64,000 bases of DNA. Source: Anseranas semipalmata. Lineage: Eukaryota > Chordata > Aves > Anseriformes > Anseranatidae. Shown in pieces: positions 10,808 through 22,680 of this stretch. Below the pieces are notes generated by a model. It did no database searches and was not told the origin of the DNA. It saw only the letters and a program-made list of their open reading frames with translations. Location of the stretch: NCBI GenBank assembly GCA_013399115.1, contig VXAA01000613.1, positions 564,256-628,255 on the forward strand, in the 5' to 3' direction. Within the stretch, counting starts at the first letter, position 1. Every line of letters starts with the position of its first letter. The translations under genes were made by a program, and so were the position numbers.

Positions 10808-13534
10808 GTAGAGAGGGCTCAGGGTTTGAGTTAAGCTTGCAGGTTGAGAGTTAGGCAGCTCTTGGAAGCGGAGGCTATATAAAATGTATGAACCCTACAG
10901 CACCAGCAGGCCCTGCAGGCGTGCAGCTCACCTCCGTGCAGCACCAGAACGTCCGTGGGGCTCTGCTGGTGCCTGGAGCAGCTGGGGGGGACTTCACGCT
11001 GGAGCCTGCTGGCACTGGTCCCAGTCGGGATCAGGGTTGCTTCTATTGACCTGAGCTGCATTCTAAACAATCACCTAGGTGTGAAAAAATCCACCGCCTG
11101 GTCCCCGTAGTCCCCACCCATTGTATTTTTTAAATATTCCTAATGAGCTGTCATTTTGGCCAGGGCTCACTTGGTGATTTAAGGATCGTTGTAACAATGA
11201 GACCGCAATGGCCAGGCGGAGGAAAAGGAGTGAGGGGCTTTCTGCTATTTTATGCGTTTTCCCCGCTCGGTCTTTGCTTTAGTTGTTTTGAGTCCTGCAG
11301 TGATTTCCAACAGCTGGCCCAGCTATCATCCTGCTCATGTTGCTCTGTGCTCGGGTGAGGAGTGAGCTGGGGGGACTTGGCAAGCAGGCAGCTGTCCCGG
11401 AGCCCGAGCCATGAATGAGCTCAGAGCGGGAAGGAGAGAGGCTTGGATGGGAGAAAACCGTATTTGTTTTTTTTAAGTGAGAGGCTGACAGTGTTGACTG
11501 GATCCAGGCACAGTGCGAGCAGGTGCTGTGCGTGCTTTGCCCTTCCACGTTTCTCCTTCCCTGACCGTGTGGGTGCACGGAGCCTCCTGCAGCACCTGGG
11601 GTGAGGGAAGGCCACGAGCACCTCGAGGGCAGCCTCTGCCTTGCCCGTCACCCCAGCGCTCAGCTCTGGGCATGGCTCACGTCTGCCCTGGGACCTCTCG
11701 TGCAGCTCTGCCAATGCGCTTCAGTGCTGACGTGTGGCAGGTCTCGGCTCTTTCCGCTCCGATGCCCCACACAGAGGTTTCTAAGCTGTATTTTCAGACC
11801 TCGGTTCTGGTCAGCAATGCAACCTGCTGACAGCCTGCCTTATGTTTCATGCTACGGATCCTAAATGGTAGTTGCATCTGGAGGTGTTTCTCATGACCAA
11901 GATCCATAGCACCTCTTGCAGCATCCTTCTCTCCAGCACAGCACTGTCCCTTGATATCAGCAGTGTCTAACATCCTGAGCTGGAGTGCTTTGTGATGATA
12001 TGAAGATATTTTCTGCCATGCGCACGGCAGGTGAGGTTTTCAGCCCCTGTGCCATGCTAGTGTCCCCAAGCACATACCTCATGCTGATGTGGTGTGCAAG
12101 GTGTGCATTCACGCCGTTTCCTTAAAATAATACAGACCCAGTTAAGTTGTAGCACAGTGTAAGGATGCGATTCCTGCTTTGCAGAGCCTGAAGCATGCAA
12201 TAGGCATAGTAACACCCACCAACACAGGGTTTGCAAAAGAAAACCCACCAGGCTGCAGAAACTGCCAGCCTGCTGCACTGGAGGTGGTATGTTGTGAACT
12301 GGGGGCAAACCAGAGAAAGGTGTTGTGGTTGTCTCCTCGAGTGCAAAAAGTTTGGCAAAATACCACAGGCTACTGGTTTTAAACGACTCATCCTTAAATA
12401 GATTGCTGTCTCCATTACCAAGGGCATGTCAGCTCCAGGGCTTTCCTGGAGGGTACTGGAAGTTTCATTTTAAAGGCAGTCACCTTGGGATTCTTTGGAG
12501 ATGTTGATGATGTGTTGCAGGATGACCTCCAGCACACGGTGTGCAAATAGTAGAGAGGGCTGAAACCAAAACTCCTGTGAGACTGCATGCTGTGAGCTTT
12601 AATGCTCAAGAAAATGAGGGGCTGCTGTTCCTTCCTCTAGATGTGGGCTGTGTCAGTGTGTCTTCAGTACAGCTCTGCTGTTCCCCTCTCCTAGCAAGCC
12701 TTGGCTTCTCTGAATGCTGGTACGAGCCCCTTGCGGCACACAGCAATCCTGTGTAGACACAAGGTTGGCTGCTCTGCTGTCATCTTGGCCACTGGCATCT
12801 GGAAAGCTCCTGGCTTGGGCCTCCGTGGCACCGGCAGGGGTGTGTTATTCCTGACCTGTGCGTTGCCTGCTCTTTCCGTGGTGATACTGCCGTGTCGTCC
12901 TCTGCTAGCCTCGTCCACCGATGCTGAAGTCTTGCGGGACCCCTCGGTTTGGATTTGCTGGTTGGTGCAGGTTTGTTCAGGGATGATGCTCTCCGTGCGC
13001 GCTGCCCTGGACCTGGGGCGTGCTCTGCCCGCAGCTGTGCTCCAGCACATCCAAAGCGGGTCAGTGGCAAACACCGGGCCGTGGCAGTGATCATCTGTGT
13101 GCTGTGAGTGAGCGGTCTGCAGCTCTGCAAACAAACACCCTTTTATACCTTAAGTTTTTGCGGATGCCAGTAAGTGTGTGTGGAAATAATACTTCTCCTG
13201 GCTTTATGTCGCTGCAAGTGCCCTGGTGCTCTTCTGAGTGTGTGCGTTACCAGGCAGTTGTAGCAACAAGGCTTTTGGTCCGTGCCTGAAGTTGCTTTTT
13301 CCCTGCTGCCTGCTTTGGGAGTGGGAGAGGCAGGCAGGGCTGAGGTGTGTGATGCTTTTATAAGCCATGGATGTGAACTGATTGGGGTGAGGTAGACTTA
13401 ATTCTTCAACATAACGCAGTAAAGTAGTGAGGGCCATGCTTAAATTAAGACAGATGGGTGCAAATGGGGTTGTTGGAGAAGCTTGCGGTGTTTACTGAAA
13501 CAGGGCCAGGTGTATGTTCTCTTCTTGGTTGCAG

Positions 13535-13599
13535 CTGTAAACACTGTAGAAGCCTTAAGTTGTCTGGCATGTGTAGATGAGCACATCATTCCTGCTAAG
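13535..13599 (+). other. Candidate internal exon (65 nt)
   Basis: A strong acceptor (TGTTCTCTTCTTGGTTGCAG) ends at 13534 and a consensus donor, CTAAG|GTAAAG, begins at 13600. With two leading bases completing a codon, the rest is open (VNTVEALSCLACVDEH…AK) and ends in phase 0. Frame 1 has an immediate TAA. A preceding exon ending in phase 1 would be needed for coding, and none was found with confidence. It may be a noncoding exon. Confidence 0.3.
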
Positions 13600-13605
13600 G
13601 TAAAG

Positions 13606-13613
13606 TATAAATA
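13606..13613 (+). promoter_or_regulatory. TATAAATA motif
   Basis: This is a textbook TATA string followed by GG. It lies within the 81-bp gap between two exon-like blocks, so it is either a chance motif in a short intron or an alternative promoter for a short downstream transcript. Confidence 0.15.
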
Positions 13614-13680
13614 GGAGTTTTAACAGTACAACATTGAACTTCGAATAAGGCTTTGGCTCTGTCACAACTTTCTTCTGCAG

Positions 13681-13745
13681 TCGAGAGGAGGTAGCTCCAG
13701 GCTTCTTCCCCTAACAATAAACCGTGCTTTGAGGTGTGCAGCGGA
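13681..13745 (+). other. Candidate terminal exon with AATAAA
   Basis: A strong acceptor (ACAACTTTCTTCTGCAG) ends at 13680. The following sequence is open in phase 0 (SRGGSSRLLPL… to a TAA at 13753-13755) and contains AATAAA at 13716-13721 followed by GT-rich GAGGTGTGC. This fits a short 3'-terminal exon, though cleavage 15-25 nt after the AATAAA would fall before or near the in-frame stop. That makes a coding reading less likely than a noncoding one. The assignment is speculative. Confidence 0.25.
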
Positions 13746-14097
13746 AGAGCACTAAAAGCTGAACTCCCTGCGAGTTATTTCCTTGGAGCTCTTGATTACA
13801 CAATAGCACATGCATCCCCTGTATGATCCAGGATGGATGATGTTCCATCCATTTCTTTTGAATACCTCATGGATCTCAGTAACAGCTGCGAGCAATTTAT
13901 TTTTGGGTGTAATCAGTTAATGTTTTGGTGAAGTGCTTTGAAGATGTACAGCATCCTCAAATGCTGCGTATTGTTTCATTATTATTACTATTTAACATCT
14001 CTACGTAGCTGAACTACTGTCAGACATCCTCACTTAATAACCTATCTGGTGTCTGGATCTTTTCCGTAAAGGCAGGTTTTTGGCAAGGGGGCTGGTG

Positions 14098-14304
14098 GAA
14101 TGATATAATAGAGCTCGCGGTTATATAGTACCTGTCATCTGAGTCTCTCAACATGCTTTACAGGCACCGGTTAATTCTCACCAGTTGGTAGGGCAGTCTG
14201 GCTATCCATCTCCGTGCAGATGGGGAGACTGGGGAGGAAAAGTGACCTTTCTGAGGTCCCGCAGGGGAGTGCCTGGCAGAAGGGATCACAGCCTGCTCTC
14301 CCTG
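14098..14304 (-). mobile_element. MIR/CORE-SINE-like element, amniote type
   Basis: On the plus strand the order is GAGCTCGCGGTTATATAGTA, CATCTGAG…TCTCAACATGCTTTACA, GGTTAATTCTCACC, then CAGATGGGGAGACTGGGGAG, AAGTGACCTTTCTGAGGTC and GTGCCTGGCAGA. This is the reverse complement order of the MIR-type SINE found in sauropsids (tail 'ctttacaaacattaattaatcctcaca', core 'cagatggggaaactgaggc…gtgacttgcccaaggtcacac'). The tRNA-like head would be at the high-coordinate end and is largely unreadable. The element is old, has many substitutions and is surely inactive. The family name is from memory of the consensus. Confidence 0.7.
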
Positions 14305-14703
14305 TTGAAGTTGCACAGTGCCCTTGCACTGCAACGTGCCACTGGCCTCGTAGGAACCTCCTGCCCCTTGCAAAGGGATCTGGCAAATGCAGTTTTCCGT
14401 GCACTTATTTTAGATCAAGAAGCATGCAAATGGGCTCTCCTGCCATGCAGAAGTTTGTGCACTGTGGAGGATGAAGTCCAAAGAGATACGAGACCTATAG
14501 GTAAATAGGAAGGCAAGCCCAAGGGGCTTCTGAAGTCATGCAAGTCTGGAGTGAGCTTCCTGCTGCCAGGGTATGGCTTGTTGTCTCTGCTTGTTCTTGT
14601 GATGTCACTTGGAGAATAGGCATTGATTATGTTTTTTAATTTGCTTTCTGGCCAGCCAGATTGCTAGCAGACCTTTCCAAAGAGCTGCTGCTTGGGCTCC
14701 TGA

Positions 14704-14780
14704 ATGCAACGAGTCAGACCAAAGGCCACCCATCAGTATAAATCACCCTTCTGGGGTGGATTGCCAGGCGGTGTTGTCAG
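14704..14780 (+). mobile_element. Possible CR1-related fragment
   Basis: The phrase GAGTCAGACCAAAGGCCACC, followed later by GGATTGCCAGG, resembles a widespread sauropsid repeat segment reading 'gggtcagaccaaaggtccatc…ggccaatgccagg'. Only about 17 bases match closely, so this may be coincidence. Confidence 0.3.
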
Positions 14781-15624
14781 TCTGAGCTGGTCCCTCTGTG
14801 TCAGGGCAGAGCAGCTTTCCTCGCCTCTTCCCTGGCTGTTCAAACTGATTGCTGTCAATCCCCCACCTTTCATCAGGGAGAAAAAAGCATTTAAATTGAA
14901 GAGGTGATATTAGAAGATACAGCCATGGGACTGTAGCAGGCAGTCCATCATCTCTCAGACATCAACTTCTAGTCTAGAAGACTTGGAAGGCAGCTTTTCC
15001 CCCATGTGCGTCCCCCAACCTACTCCAGAGACAACGTATAGCATGAAAACAAAAAAATTAACTGGCGCTGCTATTCTGACAGATAAAGAGCAACTCTTCA
15101 TAAAGGACCTCTGTGTTTTTCTTCCTGCCAAGAATCATTTAAACAGCGGTCATTAGCGACTTATCTTTCCTAAAACACTAGCAAAAGCTGACATCTCTGT
15201 GAGAGGCTCCATCAGTCAATGTGCTGTGGTGGAGAACAGCTGTCCATAGCTCCAGCTGTTTGCACCGTGCATGCGTGAATCCCCCTCCCTTAGACACATG
15301 CTGGGACATGGTATTTACAGCTCGCTCTCAGGCCCGTGTATTACTCGTACCAAAGCTAGGGGTGACTGACAGTCCAAACAATGGGAGCAGGGAAAATTCC
15401 TCCTGCTTACTCATAGCTTTTGTCCCTGGGGCTGCAGAAGCTTTATCAAAGCTCTGCTTGCAGTGAAAACTCAGCCTGATAACCAGGCATTACAAACAGC
15501 CATCAGCTGGGGTGAGAACTCCCCTAAACAGCCACCAGTGGGACTGGGAATTGGGCTGCATATCCTGAGAGCTATGCAGCCTGTTACCGCTGGCACCAAA
15601 TTTATCTTCCTAAGATGCTCGTTA

Positions 15625-15690
15625 AGAAAACAATGTTATCTCTATCTTAAAGGTAGAGAATAGAGACTGTTAGCTGCCCTAAAGTCTCCT
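15625..15690 (-). mobile_element. Possible MIR-like core fragment
   Basis: GTTATCTCTATCTTAAAGG followed by AGAGAATAGAGACTG and TGCCCTAAAGTC follows the order of the MIR core on the minus strand (ttatccccattttacagatggggaaactgaggc…cttgcccaaggtc). It is diverged enough to be uncertain. Confidence 0.3.
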
Positions 15691-17803
15691 TGGTCCCTGT
15701 GTCTCCTGTTGGTGCTCTACTGGGATCTCTGAATTGCTTTTAAATGTCCTTCTCCCTCCACTTGACTAGGTGCAGGGGCTTGAGTGGGATTTAAGCTGGC
15801 TAAACATGGCCCCTAATGGCTTTCCCAAAGTGGCAAAAAAAAGTGCCTGGTGGCAGGAAAGGAATGCAACCCAGGCATTTTGGACCTTGGCCCCTTGTAA
15901 AAATCGATGTAAAAGCCAGGCAGGGTTAAATCTACAGATTTGCCAACCGGGTGTTTTCAAGTTCCTTATCTGTGCCAGGTTTATGCATTGTCTGCTGCTG
16001 AGGGTAATGCTATGCAGAATCCTTTCTGGTCAGTGAGCTGAAGCCTGGGACTCAGCCTGATCAGTTGTGAACCATCCTAGAGCCTGCCTGCAACTTTAAA
16101 GGCCAGTTTATGACTGTTAAGGCCAAACTTGAAACCTGTCTACTTTCTGAACTTTTCTTTCCTTGCTTGTTCAAATACTGGGAGGTAAGCCAGCTCTGGG
16201 AATGAAGTCACTTCTGAAGATGGCTGCTCTCCCCAGAAGGAGGCTCTGAAAATTCCCATTGTAATTAAAACTGATTATTTTTTCAAAAAACATCTTATGG
16301 ACTTGGCCCTTGAATCAGTCCCTCCCAGCTGTCCTCAAATTAAAAAGGGGGAAAAAAAAAGACACTGGCACTGGAAGGCTTTTTTTATGACGGGTTTTAT
16401 TGCGTAGGATTCAGCGCATTGACAGGCTGTAAAAGTTTATTGAAAACAGATACAGCCTGTCAATGGGCTGACCAGTGCCCTGGCTGGGATGCGTCCTCAG
16501 GCTCCTGGTGGAGGGATGCTGGGCTTTGCGGTTTCCTGCACTTCTCCCTGGGTCGTTGCTGTGGAGGAGTTCCTGAAGGGGGAATGCCCGCTGTGAACCG
16601 CCAGCACTGGTAAATTGGGTGCAAGTCACTCGGGTGCAGAGATGCCTGGTGCTGACAAGTTCTGTGGTGGCTCTTCGGGGGCTGAACGCGTGCCTGAGGT
16701 TTACAAGCAAGTAGGTCTTTCCCTGGCAGCTAGCTAGCACTTCAGTTAATATTTGTGTTAGTGCAAGGCCAGCCTCTAATACTCCTTGAGCATCCTGTAT
16801 GAAGTGTACAAGCTTTCTGCAATAGAGAAGCATCCATATCACAACGCCTACCAGATGGGGAGAAACCCTAGTGCCTCCTTAGGATGGTAGAGCACAGTTT
16901 GTGGTGTGCTAACAGGTCTGAGAGACCTCACGGTATTCTCTTCATGTAATCACAGGAAAATACCAAGCAAATCCCCGTGCCAGACACTACTGTTCCAGGG
17001 TAACGGTCCCTGGGGAAGAGCCATGCTGTCTTAGCTCATGAATTTCTCCGTGTAGACAAATTAGGAAAAAGAATACCAAGGCTGCTCCAAAAGCAGCATT
17101 AATGCAGGTCTAGTTGATGGGAGCCTAGCCCTGCCAGTTTCTCATGGCAACCAGGAAGATGCCACTAGTTCCTGAGATGTGTCCCTAATTTTAGTGACTA
17201 TTTCTGGAGACAGCTGAAGTGGTTTTGTCACTGGTTTTGTCCAGGTTCTCAGCAGCAGCAACCTGAGCAAACAGCAGGAAGCTTCACAGGCACGCGGCAG
17301 GTCTCTTACTGTTGCTTGTGTGCACCGTCCCTTGGGACTCTTCTGCACTTGGAAGGGAGCTTTTCCTATGAAAATTACGTGGCTTCCAGGGAAGGCTGGT
17401 TGTTCATCTCAGTTGCAATTAACCATTTTTGGAGCGCAGTGCCTTCCCCAAACCAGGACAAAGTAGAAGAGGATCCCAGCTTCCTCTGCAAAATAGTAAT
17501 ATGGCTAGATCAGCTTATTGTGGTGGTTGGAGTAACCGAGATGCCCATCTGCATGGCTGTTGATAAATGCCCACGTTAATACCTTGCCGGGGTGCGTGAA
17601 GCTGTTGATGCAAAACATGGCTAAGGTTATAGGAGCAAACTGAAGCTTGCCCCTCTTAAATCTTGACTGCTTGCTTCTGCAAACTACATGGTGCACCTTT
17701 ATCCTGAGCCTGACTCTCTGTAGCTATGTAGAAAGTCCGAATGTGCCTGGGACTGACTGCCCACCAAAGCTGGTGCTAGCTCATCCCTCTGGGGCTCTGC
17801 AAG

Positions 17804-17852
17804 TTATGCCAGTGGCAATCATTGAATTTATGCCAGTGGCAATCATTGCTGG
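17804..17852. repeat. Direct duplication of a 24-bp unit
   Basis: TATGCCAGTGGCAATCATTG occurs at 17805-17824 and again, identically, at 17829-17848. The period is 24 bp and the fifth to eighth bases after the match diverge. It is a recent-looking local duplication, probably from replication slippage. Confidence 0.9.
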
Positions 17853-20799
17853 CGATTTGGGCCAATATGCCTGATCGTGAACAGCAAAGATGAAGAGCCA
17901 GCTTATGTTCTCATCTGCTGTCCCTGTTAAGAGGGCAGCTTCACACTGAACTGCTTCAGCAAAGTTTGGCAGAAATGGAGTCCTGACAGTGGTGAGCTGG
18001 ATGCCAGATTTGCTGCACTCACAGGTCGGTGAACTTAAACAACTGAGTCATTTCAGAGACCCCTAGCAAAAACGCACTGTCCAGTCATCAACCCCCTCAC
18101 CTCATTGGCCACGCCAATTTGGATGTGCTGTCAGAAATCATTTGCTAGTGGAGTAGCGTTAGGTAAGAACCCTGTTTTTGTATCCACAACAGTGTTGGAT
18201 CAAGGTTGCCGCGTGTCATTTCATCACTCTGGCAAACTACAAGCTCGGGGCTTGGAGTGTGGAACCTTATTTTTAATAAAGGAAAAATCTTTGCACTTCT
18301 ATTCTGCATCTGTCAGCGATCTCACTTGGCTGAGCCCTAGAGGAGTTCATCTGGCCCTCATGTTAAGGAAAACCAACAAATTAGTACAGATGTTTTTCTG
18401 AGAGCTACGGGGATCAGGGATCAGTGATTTAATACTGCCTGATATTTGATAGGGGACGCCCAGGGAATATGTGCTGGAAACCAGGAAGTAATATTACATG
18501 AAATCAAAATATAAATATGTTCCTAAAGGTTTAGGTAATTTTTTTGCAATTTCCCCTTGTATAGTCTTAAATGAGGTCTCTCCTTCTCCTGTTCTTCGTG
18601 CACTTGTTCATGTAGGAGGCTTGTTCCTCTTGAGCTGAATTCAAAATCCATTGAGTAAAATGAAGGCTTTCCATGTGTGTTGATGGACTTTAGCTCAGCT
18701 GAGGAGCACCCTGAAAAAAAACAAAGATCCTTTTGGAGGAAAGCAGGAAGGGAAACTCAGAGGTGAGGGAGGAAGCAGCCCTGGTCACTGTGGGTATAAG
18801 TTTACCTTCAGGAAGCATTCCGGCGTTGAGGTACATCATTCACTGGCCTCTCCCTGCTGCTTCTTCCAACCCGGAGAATTCGCAAGGATCAGATTTAGTG
18901 AAATGTGCAACTACGGTCCCAAACATGGGGATGAGCTGACTGAAACCTGAGACCAAAACCAGCTTTGATTTGGCTCTCCACAGTAAGTTTTGTAGTTCTC
19001 TGATTGATGTGGCCTAACACATACTCGCTTTCATCTGCTCTGTAGTTCAAGCGGGCAACCTGAGCAACATCAGCTGAGAGAGACTACCCGTAAGTCCTTC
19101 TAGGCAGTACTTGGCTTTCAGTGACCATCGGACCAAATGACACTTCAGGTGAAAGCTCCTGCTGAGATGCGTCTTCAGGAACAGGCACACAATGGTGGGA
19201 GATCACAATAGCATTCCTGTTCTTGTTGATACGTCAATAAGCTATTTTTATGAAGGTTTTAGGAGAGTTATTTGATTCCTGGTGGTCTGAAAGGGCACAA
19301 GTCTGTCTTTTTGGGCATTTTGTATTCATTCAGGTCTATAAGGTATGAAAGCAAATGTAGGAGGGGAAGGTAAGGTCATGTTTCACAAGTTTCGAATTCA
19401 AGGTAACTTGACTGAGTAGACCCATCATGAATGTAAGAGGTATTTGCATTTCTTGATGCCTTTGACTTGACATTTAGGATCTCAAGATATGTCATACTGG
19501 TGAATCTTTGCCTGCCATATCTCCACCGTGGACCTTCTGTATTGCTCAATGGCTTCACCGCTGCTGGGCTGGGTTTACTGATACCTAAATAACTCACAGC
19601 AAGAGAATTTATTCACACCCTCCAAAAACCACAAGATACGGAAAATTGGTGTTATTCTTGACTCTCAAAAACATAACAGTAACAGAGATGAAGTCATATA
19701 GGCTCAGCAATGACTGTCAAGGGGATTTTGAAATTGTTCACAGGCCCTCTGTCCATCCCCGAGATGCCCAGGGTAGCCCAGCTGTTTGGCAGAGCGGGAG
19801 TGACATCCGATGTGTGTAGCTGTGTGCTGATGATTTTAGAGTGAAGAATGACTTTTCTCCCCCACCTGCTGCTGTTGCACCTGGAGCTGGCAGGGACTTT
19901 GATGCAGGCATAAATCAAGAGGAAGATGACAGGGTTGTGGCTGAAGGTTTCTGGCTCTGGTGTTGGAGAACTGGCCTTCTCGTAAAGGTCACACCATAGC
20001 TGACCTCCCAGGAAGGGGAGAGGGAGGAGGGCTGCTAAGCCTCAGGCAGGGCAGCGATGTTGCTGGAGATGAAGTGCATCCTTTGGGTAATATCGGACCC
20101 AAAAGCACTAGGCAGTTTGGCTGTTCATCACCCATTGCTTCATACAGGAAGATGACATGGACAGCAACTTTCAGCTGCCTCAATTTTTTTCCCCACATTT
20201 CTCTTCTTACCCTTGGGCAAGGGCCCAAAGACTTCACAACGTGTAGTGAATTTACTAGTCCCTTACCGGCAGGATATTGTTCAGCTCTGGCTCTCGCTGC
20301 CATTTCCGAGCGTCAGAGGAACATCTTTTGGTGCGTACCTGGAAGCATCACTGGCATTCGTGCTTGCGCTTAAGTTGGTGGATTTGGTTTCAGCTAAATG
20401 AAGCTTTTGCAAATGTCGTGTAAATCTTGTACTGAAGACATAACTAATTAGAAGCCAATGCACTTCTCAGTTGTGGAAGTGTTGAGCCAAGGAAATCCAG
20501 AGCAGGGAGTGACAATGTTCTGTACTTAATGCCAGGGAAATTCCGGTGATAGCTGCTCCTTTCCCTTTGCTCATTCAAATGTGACTTTCCACAGCATATG
20601 GTGACTCAAGGATGGCTTGCCCATCTTACCCCACAATTTCCTGGCTTGCATCAGGGTTTCTGTAACTGTTTTGGTAGTCCTTCTACAGGGATAGGAAGGC
20701 TGAGATTTTTGTAAGGCCTCAGATGGCTTTAAATTGTATAAACTTTGTACTCCTTTTACGTTCAGCCTGCAAGCTTAAGGAACATATTCAACTCCAAAA

Positions 20800-21345
20800 A
20801 AATTTCTCAACTTAGTGACAAATCTGCTTCCTATAAACCCAAGCTGTTGGCATTTGCTGTTACCCTCCTTTAATGCCTTATTAATGAAGTTCTTTTACAG
20901 CTGTTCCATTATTTCACCTGGGATAGGAGTCAGGGTCACAGGTGGATAATTATGTGGGTCATCCTGTTTCTATCCTCTTAAAACTCTGGCACAACATAAG
21001 CTTTCTTCCCGTCCTCAGAGTTCCAAAGACTTATTAAAAGTCAACATTAATGATCCAGAGCACTCTTTGGCCAGCCCTCTTTTAAATCTCAAATACAAGT
21101 TCTCTGGGCTTGCTGATTTCAAAATACCTCACTAGCTGTGGCCTAACATCCTTCTTAATTACTGTTGGATTAGAAGCTATTTCATCATCACGTGACACAA
21201 ATGAACCCCATGGCTTTCCCTCAAATACAGAATGGCTGCTCGTATTGTTACAATACCTTGGAGCTGTAGGTATACCCCTTTTCTGCTTAACTAATTGCAG
21301 TTGTACTTACTGCATTGAGCTAATACTGTTGTTGGGAGTTCTGAA
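20800..21345 (-). pseudogene. CR1-type LINE reverse transcriptase relic
   Basis: The minus strand translates in pieces to a CR1/L3-clade reverse transcriptase. In order of the element these are SVFEGK (about 21220), RDDEIASNPTVIKKDVRPQL (about 21200-21140), KSASPENLYLRFKRGLAKE (21120-21064, compare the family motif K-S-x-G-P-D…L-K-E-L-A), KAYVVPEF (about 21003-20980, compare K-A-N-V-V-P-I-F), EIMEQL then a stop, and KNFINKALKEGNSKCQQLGF (about 20893-20834). Stops and at least two frameshifts break the frame (near 21124 and near 21005-21015), so it is dead. The catalytic YxDD region and the 3' end are not visible. It is an isolated internal fragment with no flanking element ends. The identity of the LINE group is quite secure; the exact subfamily is not. 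Confidence 0.85.
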
Positions 21346-22609
21346 TTACTTGATGCGTCCGTCCCAAAGGGAATGATACAGAAATTGCCCCTCTTTCCAA
21401 GCTGGGCAATCATCACCATGCTGTGGGGAGAGGCACTGTACGCAGCACAGAGCATAGGTCAGGGGCAGAAGAAAAGGAAGAGGGAAGACTGCTTTTTTGT
21501 GGTGACAAATCCTGCATGGGAGGAGGGTGCATTCATCTCCTGGCTCAGGAAACCTCTGCGTTAGGAAACCTCTGGGCTATGGGCTATGTGTATGGCCCCA
21601 GGGAAAAGGTCTCTCTGATCACAGCAAGGTGATGATCAGGTGGAGGAGGCATGTCAAAGGAGTAGGAGATGCCCAATGTTTGCCAGGTGTGGAAAGGCTG
21701 GCTGGGATAGCACTGAGGTGGGAGCTGCGTGCGTTAGTGGCACAAGAGGACATCTCTTCATATAGCCAAAGAGAAGACCAGTCTAATCCAGACTTCTCCA
21801 GGAAGACTCAAGGAAGGAAGATGATCCTTGGAGAGATGCTTACTAATGTCAAAATACGAAGGTGAGAAGGGGAGCAGTGATTCAGCGGTAAGCTGGGGAA
21901 GCATCAGCAAGACAGAGGCAGATAGGAAGTCATCCTTTAATTGCTACCATATGGATGGGAAGAGCTTGGTTAACAGGCGGAAGAACTGGCATCCCACATC
22001 TGAGTATAAACTTGACCTGTTATGAAATGTGCTGGGAAGGCTTGCCAAAGTGAAATACAGAAAATCATTGGCCCCAGACAGGGAGTGGGAGCGAGTGAGC
22101 AAAATGGTACGATGTGGGTGGTTAGGTTTCTAGTCATGGAAAACCCGGTGAATTCTGAATGAAATGCAAAGTAGGATGTTAGTGGTGTCTGATACTGCCT
22201 GGCTGGCCAAACTGGTGAGCAGGGTGACTGGTCTGTGTGTTCATTAGGTGATTGTTTAAAGGCGAGCATCATTCTGGAAAAGTATCATAGAGAAACATCT
22301 GCTGGATCATTTCTGTTGCTGCTGCTTCTGCTTTGATTTATCGCATTCAGATAAAAAAAGGTGCACAGCATGGGAGCCCAACAAGAAGTTGACATGGCTT
22401 CCAGGCTCCCATGATGATGGTTTGTTCTCTGCTTCAGGTCAGTTTGAAAGTAGCCTGAGTGCTAACTGCTTGCCTGTTAGTGCCAACGTACCCACAGACT
22501 ATATCATGTAGTGCAACAGGTGAGCTGTGTGGGTTTGGGAATAACGTCCAGAGCTTCCATGCGTGCTTCTGCTAGCTTTTTGGATTTTGTAGTAATTGAA
22601 TACCTGCTG

Positions 22610-22680
22610 TCCCAGGGCTTAGCCCATTTCATAGATGCGGAGTTAGAGATCTGGGGCAAGTTAAGCATAGAATCCGATTA
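22610..22680 (-). mobile_element. Possible MIR-like core fragment
   Basis: GCCCATTTCATAGATGCGGA, then AGAGATCTGGGGCAAGTTAAG, resembles the minus-strand MIR core (ccccattttacagatggggaaact…agaggttaag…cttgccc). Identity is low and the call is tentative. Confidence 0.3.

Larger units (their letters stand above)
8143..13534 (+). other. Candidate intron or untranslated span
   Basis: If the two-exon start at 7866-8142 is real, this is downstream intronic DNA, possibly with more exons. Exon-like blocks with acceptors at 8479, 8805, 10236, 12184 and 12694 are visible. Their donors are weak or their phases do not join cleanly to the block at 13535, so I do not call them. Two T13 runs lie at 9653-9665 and 10795-10807. 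No repeat family was recognised. Confidence 0.3.
14310..20790. other. Noncoding stretch with no supported gene
   Basis: It holds two weak repeat candidates (14704-14780 and 15625-15690) and a 24-bp direct duplication (17805-17852). Reading frames reach about 137 codons near 20 kb but show no domain and overlap a frame on the other strand. No RNA gene was recognised. Confidence 0.55.

Noticed and set aside
10875..10884. CTATATAAAA TATA-like string
   Set aside because: No supporting start-site, exon or motif cluster was found around it. Similar TATA-like strings occur near 44680, 57260 and 58430.
12185..12283. 99-nt exon-like block in phase 0 (begins SLKHAIGIV)
   Set aside because: The acceptor is reasonable, but the donor GAG|GTGGTA is weak and the peptide is not recognised.
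12695..13090. Open plus-strand block after a very strong acceptor (CTGTTCCCCTCTCCTAG)
   Set aside because: It is open for about 130 codons, but the opposite strand is open as well. No good donor ends it and the phase does not join to the block at 13535. It may be part of the 7.8-13.7 kb unit but cannot be supported.
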